DNA of 10,764 nucleotides from an uncultured Oscillospiraceae bacterium (GCA_900549155.1 URNF01000066.1:1-10764); one strand, 5' to 3'. Shown: positions 1-5,215, counted from the first letter of the stretch. A program made the numbers and translations. Notes: generated from the sequence alone by a model not told the origin.

Positions 1-1
1 G

Positions 2-1279
2 TGGCGGGAGCACGGCGTCGACATGTTCAAAATGCTCGACGCGGAATTTGCGATGATCCTCTATGATGCAAAAACGGGAGAATATGTCGCCGCGCGCGAT
101 CCCATCGGCATCCGCCCGCTGTACTACGGGCAGGACGCGCGGGGCGTCACGGTGTTTGCAAGCGAGCCGAAAAACCTTGTCGGACTGTGCGCACGGGTGA
201 TGCCGTTCCCGCCGGGCTGCTATTGGAAGGGCGGCAAATTCGTCCGCTATACGGACATTGCGCACGTGGACGCGGTGTGTCATGACGATGTGGAAACGGT
301 GTGCAAAAACATCCGCGAAAAGCTCATCGCGGGCGTGGAAAAACGCCTTGTGGCGGACGCAAAGGTGGGCTTTCTCTTGTCGGGCGGTCTCGATTCGTCG
401 CTGGTTTGCGCCATTGCCGCCCGCCGCAGCAAGACCCCCATCCGCACCTTTGCCATCGGCATGCGTGAGGATGCCATTGACCTCAAATATGCCCGCGAGG
501 TGGCGGACTTCATCGGCAGTGAGCACACCGAGGTGATGATGACCGAAAAAGAGGTGCTTTCCGCTCTCGAAACGGTGATCAAAACGCTCGGGACCTATGA
601 CATCACCACTGTGCGCGCCAGCATGGGCATGTATCTTCTGTGCAAGTGGATCCACGAAAACACCGACATCCGCGTGCTGCTCACGGGCGAAATTTCCGAC
701 GAGCTGTTCGGGTATAAATACACCGACTATGCGCCCGACGCCGCCGCGTTCCAGGCGGAATCGGAAAAGCGCGTGCGCGAGCTGCATATGTACGATGTGC
801 TGCGCGCCGACCGCTGCATTTCCGCCAACGCTCTCGAAGCGCGCGTGCCGTTCGGTGATCTCGATTTTGTGCGCTATGTCATGGCAGTCGATCCCGCAAA
901 GAAAATGAATGTCTACGGCAAGGGCAAATATCTCCTGCGCCATGCGTTCGAAAGCGACGACCTGCTGCCGCGCGACATCCTTTGGCGCGAAAAGGCGGCA
1001 TTTTCCGACGCGGTGGGACATTCCATGGTGGACGATCTCAAAGCCTATGCCGAGACGGTCTACACCGACGAGGCGTTTGCCGCCCGCTGTGTGCGCTATA
1101 TCCATGCCACCCCGTTCACCAAGGAGTCGCTGCTCTACCGTGAGATCTTTGAAAAATACTATCCCGATCAGTCGGAGATGGTCGTCGACTTCTGGATGCC
1201 GAACAAGGCGTGGAAGGGCTGCGATGTGAACGATCCGTCGGCGAGGGTACTGGGGAATTATGGCGCGAGCGGGTTGTAA
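2..1279 (+). CDS. asnB: Asparagine synthetase B (glutamine-hydrolysing), 5'-truncated by window edge
   Basis: AsnB makes asparagine from aspartate, ATP and glutamine-derived ammonia in the cytosol. The reading frame is open to the left edge, so the catalytic N-terminal Cys and most of the glutaminase domain lie outside the window; the first Met at 23 is internal. What remains shows the end of the class II glutaminase domain (DPIGIRPLYYG, FASEPKNL) and the full synthetase domain. The pyrophosphate-binding loop SGGLDSS is encoded at 380-400, followed by the conserved TGEISDELFGYKYTDYAP segment and EARVPFGDLDFV. The C-terminus (NKAWKGCDVNDPSARVL..NYGASG) matches the usual AsnB end, so the gene looks complete at the 3' side. 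The last codons and the TAA stop lie inside the first arm of the palindromic repeat at 1266-1291, so the terminal Leu is probably contributed by the repeat. Family assignment is firm. Confidence 0.96.
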   Translation, partial: WREHGVDMFKMLDAEFAMILYDAKTGEYVAARDPIGIRPLYYGQDARGVTVFASEPKNLVGLCARVMPFPPGCYWKGGKFVRYTDIAHVDAVCHDDVETVCKNIREKLIAGVEKRLVADAKVGFLLSGGLDSSLVCAIAARRSKTPIRTFAIGMREDAIDLKYAREVADFIGSEHTEVMMTEKEVLSALETVIKTLGTYDITTVRASMGMYLLCKWIHENTDIRVLLTGEISDELFGYKYTDYAPDAAAFQAESEKRVRELHMYDVLRADRCISANALEARVPFGDLDFVRYVMAVDPAKKMNVYGKGKYLLRHAFESDDLLPRDILWREKAAFSDAVGHSMVDDLKAYAETVYTDEAFAARCVRYIHATPFTKESLLYREIFEKYYPDQSEMVVDFWMPNKAWKGCDVNDPSARVLGNYGASGL

Positions 1280-1291
1280 ACAACCCGCTCG
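1266..1291. repeat. Perfect 12-bp inverted repeat over the asnB stop codon
   Basis: CGAGCGGGTTGT (1266-1277) and ACAACCCGCTCG (1280-1291) are exact reverse complements separated by AA. The asnB stop codon sits at the tip. No U-tract follows, so it is not a canonical intrinsic terminator, although it could protect the 3' end of asnB mRNA. Nearly the same palindrome recurs at the junction of units 2 and 3 of the tandem array (about 1412-1433), so it belongs to the repeat rather than to asnB. Confidence 0.8.
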
Positions 1292-1490
1292 AGGAATTTC
1301 TCTTGTCGCCCATTGTCGGGGACGGAAAGTTCCCTCGCAAGCGAGTTCTAAAGAGACCGCTTGAGGAATTTCTCTTGTCGCCCATTGTCGGGGGCGGAAA
1401 GTTCCCCCGCAAGCGGGTTGTAAACAACCCGCTCGAGGAATTTCTCTTGCCGTCCAAGACGACGGACGGGGAAGTTCCCCCGCAAGCGGT
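1281..1490. repeat. Tandem 72-bp palindromic repeat, about three units
   Basis: Units start at 1281, 1353 and 1425; the shared core GAGGAATTTCTCTTG recurs at 1291, 1363 and 1435, exactly 72 bp apart. Unit 3 diverges in its middle, gains one base and fades after about 1490. Each unit can fold: the start of the unit (CGCTCGAGGAA or CCGCTTGAGGAA) pairs with its end (TTCC...GCAAGCG), with a small apical stem in the middle (CGCCC/GGGCG in unit 2, CCGTCC/GGACGG in unit 3). A second small hairpin, CTCGC-AA-GCGAG in unit 1, becomes CCCGC-AA-GCGGG in unit 2, a compensating change. Because 72 is divisible by 3, the array stays open as a 24-residue repeat in two frames, but no ribosome binding site or family supports translation. 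It resembles dispersed intergenic palindromic elements (REP/MITE-like); no transposase is present. It fills most of the 354-nt gap between asnB and the next gene. Confidence 0.8.
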
Positions 1491-1564
1491 TCACACGTGC
1501 GGGCTTTGCTTTCCGTCAAAATGCGGTCGGCAAAAGAAACTGTCACCGTCCCGCAAAGTGGGAC

Positions 1565-1593
1565 TTGCGGGTTCTCTTATCTTATGGTATACT
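1565..1593 (+). promoter_or_regulatory. Predicted promoter of the Na/Pi transporter operon
   Basis: An extended -10 box, TGG plus TATACT (1588-1593), lies 17 bp after a weak -35, TTGCGG (1565-1570, three of six consensus bases). Transcription would start near 1600, about 34 nt before the ATG at 1634. The -35 is the right arm of the inverted repeat CCCGCAA/TTGCGGG (1550-1556 / 1565-1571). The -35/-10 spacer also carries CTCTTATCT (1574-1582), the reverse complement of AGATAAGAG at 1617-1625, which overlaps the ribosome binding site. Either dyad could be an operator, but this is inference. Confidence 0.6.
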
Positions 1594-1633
1594 GAATACG
1601 TATGCAATATTGACGGAGATAAGAGGAGAGAAC

Positions 1634-3388
1634 ATGAGCATAGCAAGCGGAATTTCGCTGCTGTCCGGCGTCGCGCTGTTTTTGTTCGGCATGTCCCTGA
1701 TGGGGGACGGCTTAAAGCGCGTGGCGGGCAGCCGCTTGGAAGTCATTTTGTACCGTTTGACCGGCACGCCGCTCAAGGGCGTTTTGCTCGGCACGGGCGT
1801 GACTGCCGTCATCCAGTCGTCGTCGGCGACCTCGGTGATGGTGGTCGGCTTTGTCAATGCCGGCATGATGAAGGTGCGCCAGGCGATCGGCATCATTCTC
1901 GGTGCCATTCTCGGCACGTCCATCACCGGCTGGATCATCTGCCTTTCCGACATCGGCGGCAGCGGCGGCTGGGTGGAGCTTTTGTCAACCTCGACGCTCA
2001 CCGGTGTCATTGCCGTCATCGGCATCATTCTCGTCATGTTCTGCCACGGCGACACCGAAAAGCACCTCGGCAGCATCATGATGGGCTTTGCCGTTCTGAT
2101 GTTCGGCATGCAGATGATGTCCGGTGCGGTAGCACCCCTGCGCGAAAGCGAGACGTTTGTTGCGCTGCTCACCCGTTTCTCCAATCCGTTTCTCGGCATC
2201 CTTGCGGGCTGCCTTTTCACCTGTATTCTCCAAAGCGCGTCCGCTGCGGTCGGCATATTGCAGGCGCTTGCCGTCACCGGCGCGGTGGATTTTTCCGTGG
2301 CGCTGCCCATCATCATGGGCATTGCCATCGGTGCGGCGGTGCCGGTGCTTATTTCCGCGTTCGGCGCGGGTGTGAACGGCAAGCGCACCGCGTTTGTCTA
2401 TCTGCTCATTGACGTGATCGGCGTGGTGCTGTGGGGCGGCGTTTTCTATGCCGCCAACGCCATCTGGCACTTCCCGTTCATGAACGACACCATGACGATG
2501 GTGTCCGTTTCGGCGCTCAACACCCTGTTCCGTTTTCTGACGGTGCTGGCGCTGACGCCGCTGACGGGCATGCTCGAAAAGCTCATTTGCTTTCTCATTC
2601 GCGACGACGGTGAGGAAGAGGACTCCGCCGAGATCGACCGCCTTGAAGAGCGCTTTGTTGCACACCCGGCGCTGGCGCTCGAACAGAGCCGCCTTGCCAT
2701 GGTCTCCATGGCGCGCAAGACCGCTAAGAACCTTTCCCGCGCGTTTGCGCTTCTGATGAACTACACCGATGCGGCATATCATAAAATACAGGAAAAGGAA
2801 GCGGTCATTGATCGCTATGAGGACAAGCTCGGCACCTATCTCGTGAAGATCACGCAGCATGAGCTGACCCATGAGCAGAACCGCGAAATTTCCAAGTTTT
2901 TGCACACCATCAGCGACTTTGAACGCATTGCCGACCACGCCGCCAACATTGCGGGCGTGGCGCAGGAAATCTTCCGCAAAAAGCTGCAATTCTCCGCAAA
3001 GGGCAAAAGAGAGCTTGACACGCTCATCGCCGCAGTCGGCGAGGTCGTGAACATTTCGTTCACGGCGTTTACCGAAAACGACCTGGCACTTGCCCGCCGC
3101 GTCGAGCCGCTCGAGGAATGCATCGACTCCCTGTGCGACGAGGTGAAGATGAACCATATTCAGCGCATCCAGTCCGGCGAATGCACGCTGTCGCACGGCT
3201 TTGTTTTCAACGATCTGCTCACAAACTATGAACGCATCGCCGACCACTGCTCCAACATCGCGGTCGCCATGATCGAGCTGGAAGCGGAAGTGTTCGACAC
3301 GCACGAATACCTCGACCGTCTGAAAAACGCCCATTCTGCCGACTTTGAGCGGTATTATCAAGAATATCAACAGCAATTCTCACTTTGA
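1634..3388 (+). CDS. Na+/phosphate cotransporter with C-terminal PhoU-like domain
   Basis: A 584-residue protein of the Na/Pi cotransporter (NptA/YjbB-type) family, expected in the cytoplasmic membrane for sodium-coupled phosphate movement. The N-terminal half holds the two inverted Na/Pi repeats with their signature QSSSAT (residues 61-66) and QSASAA (200-205), in hydrophobic helices with GTSITGW between them. After the last membrane helix (about residue 320) come helical PhoU-like repeats, each marked by an E/Y-RIADH motif (FERIADHAANIA and YERIADHCSNIA), which in PhoU bind metal clusters. The start at 1634 is chosen because AGAGGAGAG lies 5 nt upstream; an in-frame TTG at 1565 would sit inside the promoter. 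No Pst or PhoR/PhoB genes are nearby, so phosphate as substrate rests on family membership. Overlapping long open frames on both strands are composition-driven shadows. Confidence 0.92.
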   Translation: MSIASGISLLSGVALFLFGMSLMGDGLKRVAGSRLEVILYRLTGTPLKGVLLGTGVTAVIQSSSATSVMVVGFVNAGMMKVRQAIGIILGAILGTSITGWIICLSDIGGSGGWVELLSTSTLTGVIAVIGIILVMFCHGDTEKHLGSIMMGFAVLMFGMQMMSGAVAPLRESETFVALLTRFSNPFLGILAGCLFTCILQSASAAVGILQALAVTGAVDFSVALPIIMGIAIGAAVPVLISAFGAGVNGKRTAFVYLLIDVIGVVLWGGVFYAANAIWHFPFMNDTMTMVSVSALNTLFRFLTVLALTPLTGMLEKLICFLIRDDGEEEDSAEIDRLEERFVAHPALALEQSRLAMVSMARKTAKNLSRAFALLMNYTDAAYHKIQEKEAVIDRYEDKLGTYLVKITQHELTHEQNREISKFLHTISDFERIADHAANIAGVAQEIFRKKLQFSAKGKRELDTLIAAVGEVVNISFTAFTENDLALARRVEPLEECIDSLCDEVKMNHIQRIQSGECTLSHGFVFNDLLTNYERIADHCSNIAVAMIELEAEVFDTHEYLDRLKNAHSADFERYYQEYQQQFSL

Positions 3389-3401
3389 AAGGATGTCTCC
3401 C

Positions 3402-3926
3402 ATGCGCCAATCTGCAATGATCCGCCGTCTGACCGTCGCTGCCATGTTCATGGCGATGAACATTATTCTGAGTCTCAGCATTTTGAGCATCCCCGTTCCG
3501 GGCGGTCACCTCTATCTCAATGACATCGTTATCTGCACCGCTGCACTGCTGCTCGATCCGTTTTCCGCATTTGCGGTGGGCGGCGTCGGCTCGTTCATCG
3601 GCGACATGCTGTTCTATCCCGCACCCATGTTCGTGTCGCTGGCGACCCACGGGCTGCAGGCGGTGGTCATTTCCCTGTGCAGCCGCCACCTGTTCAAAAA
3701 GCACCCGCTGGCGGGCGCGATCGTCGGTGTGCTGCTCGGCGCGGTCATCATGGTGACCGGCTATACGCTGGGCAGAGCCTATGTCTATGCCACGCCGGAA
3801 TATGCTATTGTGAAGCTGCCGTATGAAATTCTCCAGGCGGCGCTCGGCGTGATTGCAGGCCCCATCTTGTGCTTTGCCTGCGATCTGCGCGGGAAGTTTT
3901 CCCGCATATTGATGCGGGAAAATTAA
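3402..3926 (+). CDS. ECF transporter S component (substrate unknown)
   Basis: A 174-residue, strongly hydrophobic protein with about five to six membrane segments, typical in size for the substrate-binding S subunit of energy-coupling-factor importers. Recognisable traits are the N-terminal RRLTVAAMFMAMNIILS segment, the GGHLYLNDIV loop, and ALLLDPFSAFAVGGVGSFIGDM, as in ECF S-component-like proteins of the DUF1393 type. The ATG at 3402 is preceded by GAAAGGA with 8 nt spacing; the in-frame ATG at 3393 overlaps that site and is less likely. It starts 13 nt after the Na/Pi transporter gene, so the two are probably cotranscribed. No EcfA/EcfT genes lie in the window, as usual for solitary S components that share one energising module. 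The substrate (vitamin or metal) cannot be told from sequence by eye. Confidence 0.8.
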   Translation: MRQSAMIRRLTVAAMFMAMNIILSLSILSIPVPGGHLYLNDIVICTAALLLDPFSAFAVGGVGSFIGDMLFYPAPMFVSLATHGLQAVVISLCSRHLFKKHPLAGAIVGVLLGAVIMVTGYTLGRAYVYATPEYAIVKLPYEILQAALGVIAGPILCFACDLRGKFSRILMREN

Positions 3927-3933
3927 AATTTTT
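3897..3933 (+). terminator. Hairpin overlapping the ECF-S stop codon, probable terminator
   Basis: TTTTCCCGCAT (3897-3907) and ATGCGGGAAAA (3912-3922) form a perfect 11-bp stem with loop ATTG. TTAAAATTTTT follows, so the U-run starts only about 6 nt after the stem, making it a weaker intrinsic terminator. The stem is encoded in the last codons of the ECF-S gene; the stop is at 3924-3926. It separates the phosphate/ECF operon from the methionine operon promoter that begins at 3946. Confidence 0.65.
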
Positions 3934-3945
3934 GCAAAATGGGGC

Positions 3946-3974
3946 TTGACAACCGTTTTCGCCTGTGCTATACT
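3946..3974 (+). promoter_or_regulatory. Strong promoter of the methionine uptake operon
   Basis: A perfect -35 TTGACA (3946-3951), a 17-bp spacer and a near-perfect -10 TATACT (3969-3974). The expected start is near 3981, which leaves a short untranslated leader of about 34 nt before the leader ORF at 4015. That is too short for a SAM riboswitch upstream of the leader ORF. Confidence 0.88.
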
Positions 3975-4014
3975 ACGGGCAAATCAAATGAGTATTTCGG
4001 AAAGGAGAAGGATC

Positions 4015-4119
4015 ATGAACCGTCGTTATGCTATGGATATGATGATGCGCATGTGCTGCATGTGCATGATGCGTCATGCCCAAAACGCCGGTGATCTTTC
4101 CTCCTGTCAAACCGCATAA
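4015..4119 (+). CDS. Met/Cys-rich leader peptide, 34 codons
   Basis: The ORF starts at ATG 4015, preceded by AAAGGAGAAGG (SD core 4002-4007), and ends at TAA 4117-4119. Nine of its 34 codons are Met and four are Cys. Eight of the nine Met codons fall in codons 7-19, which read MDMMMRMCCMCMM. Such a bias in a short translated ORF followed by an intrinsic terminator and then methionine transport genes points to a leader peptide that measures charged elongator tRNA-Met, perhaps with tRNA-Cys as a second input. The peptide itself probably has no function. The stop codon lies in the loop of the hairpin 4104-4128. A small metal-binding peptide is an alternative reading of the Met/Cys content, but the terminator and downstream genes favour a leader. 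Confidence 0.8.
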   Translation: MNRRYAMDMMMRMCCMCMMRHAQNAGDLSSCQTA

Positions 4120-4128
4120 GGTTGACAG
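4104..4128 (+). promoter_or_regulatory. Hairpin around the leader-peptide stop codon
   Basis: CTGTCAA (4104-4110) is the exact reverse complement of TTGACAG (4122-4128); CC (4112-4113) can add to GG (4120-4121) with one bulged A. The loop holds the leader stop codon. The hairpin directly abuts the proposed antiterminator strand 4096-4103, on which it could stack. A ribosome terminating at 4117 would melt it. Confidence 0.6.
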
Positions 4129-4139
4129 ATCCGTTTTTT

Positions 4140-4178
4140 AAGGGGAGAGCTCGTCGGAGCTTTCCCCTTTATTTTTTT
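4140..4178 (+). terminator. Intrinsic terminator (attenuator) between leader ORF and metQ
   Basis: AAGGGGAGAGCTC (4140-4152) pairs with GAGCTTTCCCCTT (4157-4169): 13 bp with one G-U, loop GTCG. It is followed by TATTTTTTT, ending at 4178. It lies 20 nt past the leader stop codon and 139 nt before metQ, so it must be read through for the operon to be expressed. Placement and strength argue for conditional termination rather than an operon end. Confidence 0.9.
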
Positions 4179-4194
4179 GCAAGGAGTGTTTCAC

Positions 4195-4257
4195 ATGCTG
4201 TATGTGCTGCCGCGTGCGGTGCGCGCCAATCTGATCGGAGATCGAATGTGCCGCTAA
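4195..4257 (+). CDS. Small ORF of 20 codons between attenuator and metQ
   Basis: ATG 4195 is preceded by AAGGAG (4181-4186) with 8 nt spacing, a full-strength ribosome binding site immediately after the terminator U-tract. The product, MLYVLPRAVRANLIGDRMCR, ends at TAA 4255-4257. It matches no family I recognise and is not clearly biased to one amino acid (two Met, one Cys). It could be a second leader peptide, a translation-coupling device keeping ribosomes on readthrough transcripts, or a decayed gene end. The 60 nt between it and metQ are AT-rich with no further structure seen. Confidence 0.4.
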   Translation: MLYVLPRAVRANLIGDRMCR

Positions 4258-4317
4258 ACTTTTTGTTGATTTAATAAACCATATTACAAAACGTAAAATG
4301 AAAAAGGAGAGTTCGTC

Positions 4318-5169
4318 ATGAAAAAGTTTGTTTCTATCGCTCTTGCCGCGGTGCTGACCGTCGGCGCACTGTTCACCTTCGCCGGCTGCGGCAGCAACGG
4401 CATCACCATTGCCGTTCCGAACGACACCACCAACGAAGCCCGCGCGCTGCTGCTTCTGCAGGATAAGGGCATCATCAAGCTGAAGGACGGCGCGGGCATC
4501 ACCGCCACCATCCGTGACATCGAAGAAAAGCCCGACGGCGTGACCTTCAAGGAGACCGAAGCCGCGCAGCTGCCCAACCAGCTGCAGGACGTTGACTATG
4601 CGGTCATCAACTCCAACTATGCCATTGCCGCGAAGCTCAACCCCGTGAAGGACGCGCTGGCGATCGAAGGTTCTTCTTCCGCCTACGGCAACATCGTCGC
4701 CGTGAAGGAAGGCAATGAAAACACCCCGAAGATCAAGGCGCTGGTTGCCGCTCTGCAGAGCAAGAAGGTTGCCGAATATATCGCGAACACCTACGGCGGC
4801 GCTGTTGTCAGCACCGTGACCGATCCCGGCGACGGCTTTGACGGCTCTGTCGACTATGCCGCGCTGGCGGGCACGACCGTTTCCGTCGCTGCATCTCCCA
4901 CGCCGCATGCTGAAATTCTGAAGATCGCCAAAGAGATCCTTGCTGAGAAGAACATCACGCTCGACATCAAGGAGTTCACCGACTATGTGCAGCCGAACAA
5001 CGTTGTGGAGTCCGGCGACGTGGACGCCAACTACTTCCAGCACAAGCCGTACCTCGACGACTTCAACCAGCAGAACAACACCCACATCGTCTCCGTTGCC
5101 ACCATCCATGTAGAGCCGCTGGGCATCTACGGCGGCAAGCAGACCACGCTGGAAGCGCTGAAGAAATAA
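4318..5169 (+). CDS. metQ: MetQ-type methionine-binding lipoprotein, circularly permuted
   Basis: A 283-residue substrate-binding protein for the MetNIQ D/L-methionine importer, anchored on the outer membrane face. Residues 1-23 are a signal peptide ending in a lipobox (FAGC, lipidated Cys24). The order of the mature protein differs from the MetQ/NlpA family I know. There the lipobox is followed by a strand leading to SPTPHAEIL, FTDYVQPN, DANYFQH, VEPLGIY and a SLDELKDGA hinge, and only then IAIPNDPTNEARAL ... LVEALQS ... GAVVP. Here the latter block comes first (residues 29-166: AVPNDTTNEARALLLL, EAAQLPNQLQDVDYAVINSNYA, VAALQS, GGAVV). A novel Gly/Asp-rich linker follows (about 167-185), then the block that is normally N-terminal (186-283: VAASPTPHAEIL, EFTDYVQPN, DANYFQHKPYL, VEPLGIYGG), ending at TLEALKK. 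All ligand-site motifs are present, total length is normal and the frame is intact. The start at 4318 has AAAAAGGAG 8 nt upstream. Next genes are metN and metI. Confidence 0.93.
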   Translation: MKKFVSIALAAVLTVGALFTFAGCGSNGITIAVPNDTTNEARALLLLQDKGIIKLKDGAGITATIRDIEEKPDGVTFKETEAAQLPNQLQDVDYAVINSNYAIAAKLNPVKDALAIEGSSSAYGNIVAVKEGNENTPKIKALVAALQSKKVAEYIANTYGGAVVSTVTDPGDGFDGSVDYAALAGTTVSVAASPTPHAEILKIAKEILAEKNITLDIKEFTDYVQPNNVVESGDVDANYFQHKPYLDDFNQQNNTHIVSVATIHVEPLGIYGGKQTTLEALKK

Positions 5170-5185
5170 GATACCACAACAACAA

Positions 5186-5215
5186 AATAGGGGGTGCCTT
5201 GCGGCACCCCCTATT
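5186..5215 (+). other. 13-bp perfect intercistronic hairpin, metQ-metN
   Basis: AATAGGGGGTGCC (5186-5198) and GGCACCCCCTATT (5203-5215) pair fully with loop TTGC. It begins 16 nt after the metQ stop and ends 5 nt before the metN ribosome binding site GAGGAG (5221-5226). No U-tract follows, so it is unlikely to be a terminator. It more likely blocks 3' exonucleases, stabilising metQ mRNA and raising binding protein over the ATPase and permease, as known for other binding-protein operons. It might also cause partial termination. Confidence 0.8.

Larger units (their letters stand above)
3981..4178 (+). promoter_or_regulatory. Putative transcription attenuator leader of metQNI
   Basis: From the predicted start to the end of the terminator, this RNA contains a translated Met/Cys-rich ORF (4015-4119) and three competing structures found by hand pairing. 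(a) Protector: GGAGAAGGATC at the leader ribosome binding site (4004-4014) pairs with GATCTTTCCTCC (4093-4104), with one bulge and one G-U. (b) Antiterminator: CTTTCCTC (4096-4103) pairs with GGGGAGAG (4142-4149), 8 bp including two G-U, enclosing the hairpin 4104-4128. (c) Terminator: 4140-4169. Stalling at the Met codons (4033-4071) would leave 4096-4103 free for (b), giving readthrough. A ribosome reaching the stop at 4117 would cover it, giving (c). Without translation (a) would sequester it, again favouring (c). This is the logic of amino-acid biosynthetic attenuators. The pairings are seen; the mechanism is inferred. Confidence 0.75.

Noticed and set aside
1116..1457. 113-residue minus-strand frame with NSSSGLFTTRLRGNFP repeats
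   Set aside because: It is the reverse reading of the same repeat array; no ribosome binding site, and it extends antisense into asnB. Likely a spurious protein type seen wherever the element occurs.
1281..1490. CRISPR array
   Set aside because: Units are contiguous with no unique spacers and the period is 72 bp with internal palindromes; no cas genes.
1549..1565. GTCCCGC-AAA-GTGGGAC hairpin as the asnB terminator
   Set aside because: No U-tract follows and the downstream arm runs into the predicted -35 element of the next operon.
1210..2412. 400-residue open frame on the plus strand containing the 24-residue repeats NNPLEEFLL...
   Set aside because: It spans the asnB end, the palindromic array and the promoter, then overlaps the Na/Pi gene out of frame; it is open because the repeat period is divisible by 3 and the DNA is GC-rich. 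No ribosome binding site.
1985..3376. 463-residue minus-strand frame antisense to the Na/Pi gene
   Set aside because: Low-complexity Arg/His/Gly-rich translation typical of antisense GC-rich coding DNA; the plus strand encodes a recognised protein.
3975..4317. SAM riboswitch (S-box) or Met T-box upstream of metQ
   Set aside because: The leader before the short ORF is only about 34 nt, no S-box core or T-box TGGNACCGCG-like sequence is visible, and the region is occupied by the Met-rich ORF and terminator.
4318..5169. metQ order explained by frameshift or assembly chimera
   Set aside because: A single intact frame has a proper signal peptide, lipobox and start site, normal total length, one copy of each block and a non-native linker at the junction. 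An assembly join would not create a clean linker and stop at the hinge. Reads should still be checked.
5186..5215. Full transcription terminator after metQ
   Set aside because: No T-run follows, and metN/metI lack a promoter of their own in the 19 nt before metN.
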